A DNA stretch of 64,000 nucleotides from CAXBCP01 sp963977005 (GCA_963977005.1 CAXBMQ010000007.1:1-64000); one strand, 5' to 3'; shown: positions 9,632-18,156, numbered from the stretch's first letter. Program-made: numbers and translations. The notes: a model not told the origin generated them from the sequence alone.

Positions 9632-9720
9632 GTCGCCCGTGGGCGACGGAAATTCCCGCACGTTAATTGGCAGGTGCGTTCTGCACGAGTCGCGTCCGAA
9701 AGACCGAAGTGTCTATATAT

Positions 9721-9734
9721 ATCAATGTATTGAT
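9721..9734. promoter_or_regulatory. Perfect palindrome ATCAAT-GT-ATTGAT, possible operator
   Basis: Six-base arms separated by two bases inside an AT-rich stretch 114 bases before the secreted-protein start. Perfect dyads of this size are typical of dimeric regulator sites. No regulator gene is adjacent, so the binding protein is unknown. Confidence 0.35.
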
Positions 9735-9847
9735 GCATTTCTTTGAGGTTTTTGCAGGGTCCGAGTATCCCATTTACCGCTTGGTCGCTTTTAAAAACCC
9801 GTGCTATATCTCGGGTTGAATAACTGTTTGAGCTGAAAGGCAGACTC

Positions 9848-10444
9848 ATGAAATTCGGATTTAAGCATGTAGCTATTGCCGCCGTCCTTGCGTTCGGCGC
9901 GATATCCGCAGCCCCCGCGACAGTCCAGGCGCAGCTCGCGCCCGCACTGCAACAGCAGGTCAACGATGCGCTTGCAGAGGGCGGTGGCGATGCCGCGGCC
10001 GTGCTGGCCGCGCTGAATGCCGTCATGGCGGCGAACCCGGAAGCTGCTGCGGATATTGCGGCTGCCGCGGCCGCGCCGGGGGCCGGAAGACCGGATCTTG
10101 CCGCGTCGATCGGTGCGCAGATGGCAACGGTCGTGAGCGCGTCAACAGCGCTGACCCCGGCACAGAAAGCTGCCCAGATCCAGGCGGGCTCACAGGCGCT
10201 TGCCGCAGCCAATCAGGCGGCTGCTGCCGCGACGATCGCGGCGATTGCGGGCGCGGCGCCGGCGTTTCAGCAAAATGCTATCACTGGCGGTGTTGCCGGT
10301 GCGCCCACGCAGGCGGCGGCGATCGTTCAGGCGGGGACGACAGCGGGCGGCGGCGGCACCGGGGGTGATGGCGGCGGCGGTGCCGGTGCCGGTGCTGGCG
10401 GAGATGAAGACGGCGGCGAAACGCCTCCGGGGAGCCTCTCCTGA
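9848..10444 (+). CDS. Small secreted Ala/Gly-rich protein of unknown function
   Basis: A 198-residue protein with a clear Sec signal peptide (positive MKFGFKH, hydrophobic core, VQA cleavage near residue 28). The mature part is mainly Ala, Gln and Asn-rich helix-forming sequence (29-140), followed by a Gly-rich stretch and a short acidic tail with EDGGE. No Cys, no known domain. It heads the polysaccharide export locus, 126 bases before the beta-barrel gene and in the same direction. It could be a secreted structural or matrix protein, or a partner of the exporter; both are inference. An ORF-finding artefact is unlikely, because of the signal peptide, the AAAGG ribosome site and the synteny. 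Confidence 0.7.
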   Translation: MKFGFKHVAIAAVLAFGAISAAPATVQAQLAPALQQQVNDALAEGGGDAAAVLAALNAVMAANPEAAADIAAAAAAPGAGRPDLAASIGAQMATVVSASTALTPAQKAAQIQAGSQALAAANQAAAAATIAAIAGAAPAFQQNAITGGVAGAPTQAAAIVQAGTTAGGGGTGGDGGGGAGAGAGGDEDGGETPPGSLS

Positions 10445-10492
10445 TCTAACTCGACCGATTAATTTAAAACTTGTCCTGACTCACTGAAAACG

Positions 10493-10500
10493 TTAACCAT
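10493..10500 (+). promoter_or_regulatory. CtrA-type half-site TTAACCAT (copy 2)
   Basis: Second exact copy, in the 126-base gap before the beta-barrel gene. The surrounding sequence 10459-10514 is unusually rich in TTAA (four occurrences). Confidence 0.4.
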
Positions 10501-10564
10501 TTTGAAAGTGTTAACAGGCTGTATGTGGTCTGTGCTCACATCTGGGGGAATTCCGGTGCATTCG

Positions 10565-10572
10565 TTAACCAT
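10565..10572 (+). promoter_or_regulatory. CtrA-type half-site TTAACCAT (copy 3) overlapping a start codon
   Basis: Third exact copy; its last two bases are the AT of the ATG chosen for the beta-barrel gene at 10571. Binding here could block translation initiation or transcription, or the match may simply be a favoured sequence before the start codon. Confidence 0.35.
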
Positions 10573-11821
10573 GAATCGCAACCTTTCGGGGCTTGCCGTT
10601 GCGTCCGCGGTGCTTTTGGCCGTCTCGGCCGCCGCTCCCGCTTTTGCGCAGACCGAAAGCCGGACCACCACGGTGATGGATCGTCAACGCCCGGAACTCG
10701 ATCCCCTCGGGGGCAAGGCCGGCGGCTTTACGATCTATCCGTCCGTCGAGATTGAACAGACCTATAACGACAATATCTTTGCGACCCAGAACAACACGAT
10801 CGACGATTTCATCACCACGTTCCGCCCCGCGGTCAGAATCGTATCGGACTGGAACCAGCATTATCTCGGTTTTAACGGCAGCGCCGATGTTGTGCGCTAC
10901 TGGAGCAACGACCAGGAAGATCACGAAACCGCCGATCTGCGGGTCGACGGACGTATCGATATCCGGCGCGACACGAACGTCACAGGCGCGGCCGGTTACG
11001 AAAAAGGCAGCGAAGAGCGCGGATCGGTCAACGACGCGGGCGGTATCACGCCGACGGAATTCGACGTTGTCTCGCTCGATGCCGGTGTGTTCAATCAGTG
11101 GAACCGCGTATCCGTCAGCGCCGATGGCAGTATTCGTCAGCGGGATTTCGACGACGTCAGAACGACGACCGGTACCGTCAACAACGACGACCGGGACCGC
11201 GACGAATACAAGCTGGACGTGCGCGGCGGGTATGAAATCCAGGAACAGTACGAAGCTTTCGCCCAGCTTATTCTCACGTCGGTCGACTACCTCGACCGGC
11301 TTGACGACAATGGCCTGAACCGAGACAGCGAAGGCTACGAAATCCGCGGCGGCGCCCGGATCGACTTCACCGGCATTCTGTTCGGCGATGTTTTTATCGG
11401 CTACCTCAACCGGGACTACGACGATCCCACGCTGCGGTCGGTGGATACCGTCGTCGGCGGTCTCGACCTGACCTGGAACGTGACGCCGCTGACGACCGTC
11501 ATCGGCGGTTTCACCCGCGAGGTGTCCGAAACGACGCTTGCGGCGGCCTCGGGGACGCTGAAGACGGAATACAAGGTTTCGGTCGACCATGAATTGCTGC
11601 GTAATCTGATCCTTTCCGCCCGCGCCGCGATGTCGACCGAGGAATTCGAGGGAATCGCGCGCGAGGACGATTACCTGAATGCCGGGATCGGCGCCAAGTA
11701 CATGCTGAACCGCAATTTCTCACTCGTCCTCGACTACGATTACGAGGAACGGGACTCCAATGTTGCGGGGTCGGACTACGAGACCAACAAGATTTTGCTG
11801 AGACTTCGGGCGCAGCTCTGA
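10571..11821 (+). CDS. Outer-membrane beta-barrel protein of a polysaccharide export locus
   Basis: A 416-residue protein. The ATG at 10571 was preferred over one at 10502, because it directly precedes a signal peptide with cleavage after AFA near residue 26. The mature protein has alternating hydrophobic/polar beta strands, acidic turns, and ends in LLRLRAQL with a C-terminal strand suited to barrel insertion. The overall pattern (YPSVEIEQTYNDNIF early, repeated strand pairs) fits the BBP2_2-type barrels found beside Wza/Wzc genes. It lies between the small secreted protein and the Wza-like gene, so it probably forms or supports the outer-membrane exit for the polymer. Confidence 0.82.
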   Translation: MNRNLSGLAVASAVLLAVSAAAPAFAQTESRTTTVMDRQRPELDPLGGKAGGFTIYPSVEIEQTYNDNIFATQNNTIDDFITTFRPAVRIVSDWNQHYLGFNGSADVVRYWSNDQEDHETADLRVDGRIDIRRDTNVTGAAGYEKGSEERGSVNDAGGITPTEFDVVSLDAGVFNQWNRVSVSADGSIRQRDFDDVRTTTGTVNNDDRDRDEYKLDVRGGYEIQEQYEAFAQLILTSVDYLDRLDDNGLNRDSEGYEIRGGARIDFTGILFGDVFIGYLNRDYDDPTLRSVDTVVGGLDLTWNVTPLTTVIGGFTREVSETTLAAASGTLKTEYKVSVDHELLRNLILSARAAMSTEEFEGIAREDDYLNAGIGAKYMLNRNFSLVLDYDYEERDSNVAGSDYETNKILLRLRAQL

Positions 11822-11889
11822 CGCGGCGCCGCGTTTCTCTCTTCCGGGGGCGGAACGCCGTCCTCTCCGGAGCGGATCAGGGAAACACA

Positions 11890-12480
11890 ATGACCATGCG
11901 TATTCTCGTTACCCCGATAAGGGCGGTCATCCTTGCAATGGCCCTTTTCGCAAGCACTGCGGTGCCGCCCGCACAGGCCCAGGCTCCGACTCAAACCCAG
12001 TCACCGGCGCGCACCGAAGCCGAGGCTTACCGCCTCGGGTCCGGCGATGAAATCCGCGTCACTGTGTTCGGTCACAAGGATCTGTCGGGCGATTTCACCG
12101 TCGACGGCAGCGGTCTTGTGGCGCTCCCGCTGGTCGGGAATATCCGTGCCGGCGGCCTCGTCGTCCGCGATTTCGAACGCAACATCATCCGCGCGCTCAA
12201 GCCGGATTACCTGAAAAACCCGCGCGTCAGCGCCGAGGTGCTGAATTACCGGCCGTTTTACATCATCGGCGAAGTAAAGAAGCCGGGCAGCTATCCGTTC
12301 GTTAACGGCATGAGCGTGGTCAATGCGGTGGCGCTCGCCGGCGGATATACCTACCGCGCGCGGGAGAACCGCCTGCTGATTATCCGCGCCACCGATACCT
12401 CGCGGACCAAGCAGCCGGCGGATCACGATACCGCCGTTCTGCCCGGAGATGTGATAGAAGTCCCCGAGCGGTTCTTCTGA
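11890..12480 (+). CDS. Polysaccharide export protein (Wza-like, short form)
   Basis: A 196-residue periplasmic/outer-membrane exporter component. Residues 1-31 are a signal peptide; the polysaccharide export domain starts YRLGSGDEIRVTVFGHKDLSG (quoted only in part: YRLGSGDEIRVTVFG, 48-62); an SLBB domain starts YIIGEVKKPGSYPF (124-137). There is no lipobox Cys and no long C-terminal helix, so it is the short, non-lipidated version lacking the Wza outer-membrane barrel. The neighbouring beta-barrel protein may supply the missing pore. Start at 11890; an in-frame ATG two codons later is also possible. Forms an operon with the copolymerase 49 bases downstream. Confidence 0.93.
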   Translation: MTMRILVTPIRAVILAMALFASTAVPPAQAQAPTQTQSPARTEAEAYRLGSGDEIRVTVFGHKDLSGDFTVDGSGLVALPLVGNIRAGGLVVRDFERNIIRALKPDYLKNPRVSAEVLNYRPFYIIGEVKKPGSYPFVNGMSVVNAVALAGGYTYRARENRLLIIRATDTSRTKQPADHDTAVLPGDVIEVPERFF

Positions 12481-12529
12481 CCTCCGTCCGCGGACGCTCA
12501 CGCTCGTCATTTAACAGTCTGGTTTCCCG

Positions 12530-14863
12530 ATGGCCCTAGACCGGTTGCCCGATCCACCCCACAGCCCGCCCGGCGCGCCTGCGCCCGGAAGCGCCAATCC
12601 TGCCGACGCGGCAAGCAGCAACGCGCACCGGCTTGCCGGATTTCGCGCGGCCGGCGAGGGGCTCGCCGATATCGACCTTCGGGAAATGGCGCGCAAGATC
12701 TGGCGGCGAAAGGGAACCCTGGTCGGGGTGACGGTTATCGGTACCATCATCGCGGCGCTGATCCTCTTTCAACTGACCCCGAAATACACGTCCACGGCGA
12801 CGGTGATGATCGACCCGCGCGAAAGCAAGGTGCTGGACGTTCAGGCCGTTCTGTCGGGCATGCCGGCGGACCAGGAAACGATCGAGAGCGAGATAGAGGT
12901 CCTGCTGTCCCGGCGTTTGGCCGAGCGGGTGATCCAGAAACTAGCACTTTACCGCAGCCCCGAATTCAACGCCCGGCTGCGCCCGGTTTCCGGCACGCAG
13001 AAAATGCTGCGCGCGCTCAATCCCAAATCGCTGATCCCCGATTCCATGCTCGAATGGATGAACCTCGCCGCGACCGGTCCCGGGCTGACCGAAGAACAGA
13101 TCCTCGAAAAAGAGCGTATCGGCATTATCGACGAGCATCTCGACAAGCTCGCCGTCAAACGGGTCGGCCGGTCGCGGGTCATTGCCATCTCCGTGACGCT
13201 GGCGAACCCGGCGCTGGCGGCAGCGGTCGCCAATGCGGTCGCGGATCTCTACATCGTCGAGCAGCTTGAAGCGAAGTTCGAGGCGACCCGCCGGGCAACC
13301 GAATGGCTGAACGACCGGCTCGCCGGGCTGCGCGACGCGGTCCAGAAGTCGGAGCAGGCGGTGGAGCTGTATCGGCGGACGTCCGGCCTGGTCGAAGGCA
13401 AGGGCGTCACTTTTGCGTCGCAGCAGGCAACCGAGCTCAACTCCCAGCTTATCCTGTCGCGCAGCAAGCGCGCGGAGGCCGAGGCCCGCCTGCAACAGGT
13501 CGAACGGCTGATAAGAAACTCGTCGAGCGTCGAATCCGTGGCCGAGGTCCTGTCGTCGCCGCTGATCCAGCAATTGCGCGGTCAGGAGGCCGACATCCAG
13601 CGGAAAGCGGCGGAGCTGTCGCAGGAATTCGGCGAAAAGCATCCGCGCATGATCAATATCCGGGCCGAAGTCGTCGACCTGCGGCGAAAGATCGGTGCCG
13701 AGGTCAACAAGATCGTGCAGGGACTGCGGAACGAAGTGGCCGTGGCGCGGGCGCGCGAAAACGAGATGGCCGGTAACATGCGGGGCCTGGAATCCCGCGT
13801 CGCGGGTCTCAACCAGCGCCAGGTCCAGCTCCGTGCTTTGCAGCGCGAGGCGACCGCGAACCGCGCGCTGTACGAGACCTTTCTGAACCGTTTCAAGGAA
13901 ACCAACGAACAGCAGGAATTCCAGCGCCCGGATGCGCGCGTGATATCGTCCGCCGATACGCCGAATGCGCCCTCTGCTCCCAAGACGAAGCTTCTGCTGG
14001 CGGTGGCGTTTGCGCTGTCGGCCGGCGTCGGGCTGGCGCTGGTGTTCGTTCTGGAATCTCTCGACAAGGGGTTCCGCAGCATGGACGACATCGAAGCGGG
14101 CACGGGTGTGCCGGCGGTCGGACTGGTGCCGGCCCTGTCGGGGCTCGCCTCGATGGGCAAGGAACCGCAGGCGATGATCCTCGAGAAGCCGAATTCCGCC
14201 TTCGCCGAATCCGTCCGCGCGCTGCATGCCAGTATCCTGCTGTCGAATGTGGACAAGCCGCCGAAGACAATCCTGATGACGTCGTCTCTGCCGAGCGAGG
14301 GCAAGACGTCGCTGTCGATGTCCCTGGCGCGGCTGGTGGCGCGGACCGGCAGCAAGCGGGTGGTGCTGATCGATTGCGACCTGCGCCGTCCGCTGGTGCA
14401 CCGTCATCTCGGGATGGATATCGGTCCCGGCCTGGTGCAGCTGATGGCCGAAGAAGCGACGCTCGAAGATGTCTTGCGCCGCGACGAACCGTCGGGCGCC
14501 TATGTGATGACCGCCGGCGGCACGCCGGCGAACCCGACGGATATCATCACGTCGGATCATTTCGCCCAGCTTCTGAACAGTCTCAAGACGACGTTCGATC
14601 TGATCGTCATCGATTCCTCGCCCGTGCTCGCCGTCAGCGATTCCCGGATCCTGTCGCGTATGGCCGACAAGACGATCTTCGTGGTCCGCTGGGCGGAAAC
14701 CCGCCGCGAAGTGGTGCGTCTTGGCCTGAAGCAGATTCTCGAGGCCGGCGGCGATCTGGCGGGCGTGGTCCTGTCGATGGTCAACGTGAAGAAGCACGCG
14801 CGGTACGGCTACGGCGATTCCGGCTACTATTACGGACGCTACCGCAAATACTATTCCGACTGA
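12530..14863 (+). CDS. GumC/Wzc-type polysaccharide copolymerase with tyrosine kinase domain
   Basis: A 777-residue inner-membrane protein controlling polymer length and export. It has a Pro/Ala-rich cytoplasmic tail, TM1 (about 63-83), a Wzz domain, a long periplasmic coiled coil (about 260-450), TM2 (about 486-508), and a C-terminal BY-kinase domain with Walker A PSEGKTS (about 588-594), Walker A' VVLIDCDLRRP (about 611-621) and a Walker B-like IVIDSSP. The last 20 residues contain eight tyrosines, the typical autophosphorylation cluster, so kinase and copolymerase are fused as in proteobacterial Wzc. No strong ribosome site precedes the ATG. A 895-codon antisense ORF across it is a codon-bias shadow. 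Confidence 0.95.
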   Translation: MALDRLPDPPHSPPGAPAPGSANPADAASSNAHRLAGFRAAGEGLADIDLREMARKIWRRKGTLVGVTVIGTIIAALILFQLTPKYTSTATVMIDPRESKVLDVQAVLSGMPADQETIESEIEVLLSRRLAERVIQKLALYRSPEFNARLRPVSGTQKMLRALNPKSLIPDSMLEWMNLAATGPGLTEEQILEKERIGIIDEHLDKLAVKRVGRSRVIAISVTLANPALAAAVANAVADLYIVEQLEAKFEATRRATEWLNDRLAGLRDAVQKSEQAVELYRRTSGLVEGKGVTFASQQATELNSQLILSRSKRAEAEARLQQVERLIRNSSSVESVAEVLSSPLIQQLRGQEADIQRKAAELSQEFGEKHPRMINIRAEVVDLRRKIGAEVNKIVQGLRNEVAVARARENEMAGNMRGLESRVAGLNQRQVQLRALQREATANRALYETFLNRFKETNEQQEFQRPDARVISSADTPNAPSAPKTKLLLAVAFALSAGVGLALVFVLESLDKGFRSMDDIEAGTGVPAVGLVPALSGLASMGKEPQAMILEKPNSAFAESVRALHASILLSNVDKPPKTILMTSSLPSEGKTSLSMSLARLVARTGSKRVVLIDCDLRRPLVHRHLGMDIGPGLVQLMAEEATLEDVLRRDEPSGAYVMTAGGTPANPTDIITSDHFAQLLNSLKTTFDLIVIDSSPVLAVSDSRILSRMADKTIFVVRWAETRREVVRLGLKQILEAGGDLAGVVLSMVNVKKHARYGYGDSGYYYGRYRKYYSD

Positions 14864-14881
14864 CCGAGGGCGTTTCGCAGC

Positions 14882-15568
14882 ATGATCAAAGGGTCCGACA
14901 GATACGCCATATTCCTTGTCGGCCTGCTCTTCGCGGCCGGGCTGGCGTATCTGGGGTTTCCCCGCGGCGTCGCCGCTTTCAAAGCGCTCGACGGTGTGCG
15001 TATCGCCAACGCGGTGGCGCAGGGCAAGCCCCAGGAACCCGAAGACCTGCGCAGGCTCGCGGTGAGCCGAGCACAGTCGCTGGTTTGGGGGAGCAACCCC
15101 GCCTATGCCAATGAGCTGGCGGTGGCGTACCGGCTCCTGAGCCTTGAGGTGCCCCCCGAAACGCGGAAATCGCTCTGGGAAGCCGCTTACACCGCTTCCG
15201 AGACGGAATTGCGGGCGCAGCCGCTCAACGCCTATGCGTGGTGGCGGCTCGGTGTGATGCGATCGGCCCTCGATGGCGCGACCACGGCGCGGAGTGCATC
15301 CTTCCAGTGGCACAGTGTCCGGTTGCAGCCGCATGCCATGAACCTGGTGCCGCTTCGCCTGCGGGCGATCAGCGACAACTGGTTTCAGTTCGATGCCGGA
15401 CAACGCCGCGACGTCCGTCCCCAGTTTGCGATCGCCTGGCGGCAGGACCCGAAAGCCGTCATCCGTATTGCCGCCAACCCGCGGCGCCAGGCGGTTATCC
15501 GTGCCGGACTGGCAATCGACCCGCGCCTGCTCGGCGCATTTGAGAGCGCTCTGTCGAAAAGCCCCTAG
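14882..15568 (+). CDS. Membrane-anchored protein of unknown function in export locus
   Basis: A 228-residue protein with one N-terminal transmembrane or signal segment (about 11-29) and a helical, Arg/Ala-rich remainder. The patterns around SETELRAQPLNAYAWWRLG (192-210 in DNA order about 15200-15250) and RSALDGATTARSASF resemble degenerate TPR helices, but no repeat is certain. It begins 18 bases after the copolymerase gene and is probably cotranscribed. Its stop overlaps that of the convergent ligase/polymerase by four bases (CTAG). Periplasmic helical proteins of this size often accompany polymerases in such loci. Function unassigned. Confidence 0.65.
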   Translation: MIKGSDRYAIFLVGLLFAAGLAYLGFPRGVAAFKALDGVRIANAVAQGKPQEPEDLRRLAVSRAQSLVWGSNPAYANELAVAYRLLSLEVPPETRKSLWEAAYTASETELRAQPLNAYAWWRLGVMRSALDGATTARSASFQWHSVRLQPHAMNLVPLRLRAISDNWFQFDAGQRRDVRPQFAIAWRQDPKAVIRIAANPRRQAVIRAGLAIDPRLLGAFESALSKSP

Positions 15569-16950
15569 GACGTGCGGGTGCCTGTCCGCGCGATCCGGCG
15601 CACGAGGCTGCTCCAGGACTGGGCGCAACAGGTGCCGAGCAGCAGTGCGAACGTTGCGGCGACGGCGGGCACCTGCAGGGTGAAATCGACCAGCGAATGG
15701 ATGCCGGCGAAGACGGCAATGGCAAAGCCCGCCGCCGGGTAATAGGCGTCGCGCTGGCGCGTGATGCTGCCGCGCAGACAGCGCAGGGCAATCAGCGCAA
15801 TCGCCAGCACCAGCGCCGCCGCCGCCGGGATACCGAGCCCCAGCGCATTATCGAGATATTCGTTGTGGGCGCGGGCGACCCGCTTGTCGAAACCGGCATC
15901 CTGGTATTTGGCGAACACGCTTTCGAAGCTGCCGAGGCCCCATCCCCTCAGGGGGCGCTCGGCGATGGCGTCCATCGTCTGCGCGTAAATGCGTGCGCGC
16001 TGGTTGTCGCCGACGGATTCGCCGAGACGGTCGAGCACGGTACCGCCGCTGATCGCGATAAATACGGCACCCGCCCCGACCATCACCGCGACCGACGATT
16101 TGCCATAAGGGAGTTTGAGGTTCCTGCCGCGCCATAGCGCACCGGCAAAAACGATCATCGACAGGATCGCCGCCAGGAAACCGCCCCGCGAATCCGACAG
16201 CAGCAGCGCGGAGGCGATGAGAATGAATGCGAGTAGCAGGTAGGTACTGCGCTCGAAAATCAGCAGCAGAACACTGCGCAGACGTTCGCGGGGGCCCATA
16301 CGCGTGAAATCCTCGCGGGCGAGGGCGCGGACCAGCAGGGCAGTCGTACAGATCAGTCCCATGCCGGCATAGGTTGCATAGGCGTTCTTGTAGCGGAACG
16401 TGCTGGTCAGGTTGTCTTTGTAGGTTTCCTTGTCGTACCACAGGATGGTCTGCGCCCCGGTCAGGTCGACGATCAACCCGTAAGCGGCATAAGCCAGCCC
16501 GGCCATCGCCACGGCGTAGAAAACCTGCCGCGCCCGCTCGCCCGAGCGGCCGAATTGCAGGGCAAGCCAGAAGATGCCGGCATAGGTCAGCAGGCGCATC
16601 ACGGAGGTTTCGGTCGTGTAGGGAACCACGGAAATATAGCCCTGCACGTCGGCGCCGAGACCCTTTGCCGTTTCGGCCCAGACCGGATTGTGCCAGGCGC
16701 CGGGCGTCCATGGAGATGCCTGGACCAGCGCCCAGCCGATAACGGCGGCAAACAACGCGGCGGGCAGGGCGATCATGCGAAGCGTGACGGGCGGCGGGGC
16801 GCCCGCGACCAGCAGCGTCGTCGACCAGACGAGAACAAGCACGCCGACCAGCAGCGCCAGAAGCGTATAGGACCAGGGAAAGATCGCGCCGAACGGAACC
16901 GGCGACAACAGAACCGTTCCGAGCAGGAGCCAGAACACAATACGCGACAT
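15565..16950 (-). CDS. O-antigen ligase/polymerase family membrane protein (Wzy_C)
   Basis: A 461-residue polytopic membrane protein with about eleven hydrophobic segments. The Wzy_C region is clear: SDSRGGFLAAILSM, PLRGWGLGSFESVF, and the periplasmic-loop motif AHNEYLDNALGLGIPA (about 360-375), whose His is essential in WaaL-type ligases. The ATG at 16950 opens directly into the first membrane helix; an upstream in-frame ATG at 16986 adds polar residues. It points against the export operon and overlaps its last gene by four bases. It is the second such protein in the window, the other being at 3.5-4.8 kb. One may polymerise and the other ligate or attach the polymer. Confidence 0.87.
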   Translation of the reverse strand: MSRIVFWLLLGTVLLSPVPFGAIFPWSYTLLALLVGVLVLVWSTTLLVAGAPPPVTLRMIALPAALFAAVIGWALVQASPWTPGAWHNPVWAETAKGLGADVQGYISVVPYTTETSVMRLLTYAGIFWLALQFGRSGERARQVFYAVAMAGLAYAAYGLIVDLTGAQTILWYDKETYKDNLTSTFRYKNAYATYAGMGLICTTALLVRALAREDFTRMGPRERLRSVLLLIFERSTYLLLAFILIASALLLSDSRGGFLAAILSMIVFAGALWRGRNLKLPYGKSSVAVMVGAGAVFIAISGGTVLDRLGESVGDNQRARIYAQTMDAIAERPLRGWGLGSFESVFAKYQDAGFDKRVARAHNEYLDNALGLGIPAAAALVLAIALIALRCLRGSITRQRDAYYPAAGFAIAVFAGIHSLVDFTLQVPAVAATFALLLGTCCAQSWSSLVRRIARTGTRTS

Positions 16951-17118
16951 AACCGGAAACCTGCCTCCCTCACCCCTGTACGCCACAACGCAGTACCCGC
17001 GAAGCGCGGGATACAGCGTTATTGTCTATGGATTTTTCAGCGCTTTATCAAGCAAGCTCCGTTCCGCGCAGGCGGCGATTCCGCTAGATTGGTCCTGCAC
17101 TGTTTTATGGGAGCCGCC

Positions 17119-18156
17119 GTGCCCGATACCCTGACCATCCGCCGCCCCGACGACTGGCATCTTCACCTGCGCGACGGCGACATGCTGCGCGCCGTCCTGC
17201 CGTTTACCGCAAACGTGTTCGCGCGCGCGATCATCATGCCGAACCTGACGCCGCCCGTGGCCCGCGCGGCCGATGCCAGCGCCTATCGCGAGCGCATTCT
17301 GGCGGCATTGCCCGATGACGTAGCTTTCGAGCCCCTGATGACGGCCTATCTGACCGACGGCACGGATCCGGACGATATTGCGCAGGGCCATGCGGACGGC
17401 GTGTTTACCGCGGCCAAGCTCTATCCCGCCGGCGCGACGACCAATTCCGATAACGGCGTCACCGATATCGCGAAAATTCGCGCCGTGCTGGCGCGGATGG
17501 CGGAGATCGGCATGCCGCTGCTGGTCCATGGGGAGGTCACGGACCCCGATGTCGATATCTTCGACCGCGAAAAGGTGTTCATCGACCGGGTACTGAAACC
17601 GACGCTGGAGGACCTGCCCGCGCTGAAAGTGGTTTTCGAACACATCACCACCGCCGAGGGCGTGGATTTCGTGCGCGGCGCGGGGACAAATGTCGGCGCG
17701 ACGATCACGCCGCATCATCTGATGATCAACCGGAACGCCCTGTTCGCCGGCGGCATGCGGCCGCATATGTTCTGCCTGCCCGTGGCCAAGCGCGAACGCC
17801 ACCGCCTGGCGCTGCGCGATGCCGCGACATCGGGGGAGGCCGCGTTCTTCCTCGGCACCGATTCCGCGCCCCATCCGGTATCGGCCAAGGAAACCGATTG
17901 CGGCTGCGCCGGTATCTTCAACGCGCCGTCCGCCCTGGAGGCGTATGCGCAGGTATTCGATGACGAGGGCGCGCTCGACAGGCTGGAAGCCTTCGCGTCG
18001 CTGAACGGCCCGGCGTTTTACGGGCTACCGGTAAACGAGGGAACGGTGACGCTGGTCCGGGGCGACCGTTCGGCGGATGCCCTGCTGACAGTGGGGGCGG
18101 AGCAGGTGCTGCCGTTCGACACGGGCGCTGCTATGGGATGGGTTCTGGGGGACTGA
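17119..18156 (+). CDS. pyrC: Dihydroorotase (class II)
   Basis: Cytoplasmic zinc enzyme of de novo pyrimidine synthesis, closing N-carbamoyl-aspartate to dihydroorotate. The protein aligns from its first residues with E. coli-type PyrC: RRPDDWHLHLRDGDML carries metal ligands H14 and H16, Lys100 in AKLYPAGATTNS is the carboxylated bridging lysine, and HHLMINRNAL and GTDSAPHPVSAKE give further ligands and the catalytic Asp. The GTG at 17119 has GGGAG five bases upstream and gives 345 residues, the family length; an ATG at 17107 in frame is the alternative. It is not in a cluster with other pyr genes. Confidence 0.95.
   Translation: MPDTLTIRRPDDWHLHLRDGDMLRAVLPFTANVFARAIIMPNLTPPVARAADASAYRERILAALPDDVAFEPLMTAYLTDGTDPDDIAQGHADGVFTAAKLYPAGATTNSDNGVTDIAKIRAVLARMAEIGMPLLVHGEVTDPDVDIFDREKVFIDRVLKPTLEDLPALKVVFEHITTAEGVDFVRGAGTNVGATITPHHLMINRNALFAGGMRPHMFCLPVAKRERHRLALRDAATSGEAAFFLGTDSAPHPVSAKETDCGCAGIFNAPSALEAYAQVFDDEGALDRLEAFASLNGPAFYGLPVNEGTVTLVRGDRSADALLTVGAEQVLPFDTGAAMGWVLGD

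Larger units (their letters stand above)
9455..9847. promoter_or_regulatory. Divergent control region of the export locus
   Basis: About 390 bases with no gene. Contents seen: a hairpin CCCGCG-ATTG-CGCGGG (9516-9531); TTAACC twice with a 13-base period, the second extending to TTAACCAT (9611-9631); a dyad GTCGCCC/GGGCGAC (9632-9647); and a perfect 6-2-6 palindrome ATCAATGTATTGAT (9721-9734). The stretch 9700-9840 is AT-rich and should contain the rightward promoter, but no single -35/-10 pair stands out. Confidence 0.55.

Noticed and set aside
10160..10444. Direct repeats in the Ala/Gly-rich gene as a CRISPR-like or satellite array
   Set aside because: The repeats are short codon-level Gly/Ala stretches inside a coding frame with no spacers.
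12941..15628. 895-codon open frame on the minus strand across the copolymerase gene
   Set aside because: It is the antisense image of a G+C-rich gene with strong third-position bias. Its product is Arg/His/Gln-rich with no domain, while the plus strand carries an unmistakable kinase.
16555..17118. N-terminal extension of the dihydroorotase frame
   Set aside because: It overlaps the O-antigen ligase gene in antisense and PyrC proteins begin at the GTG or nearby ATG.
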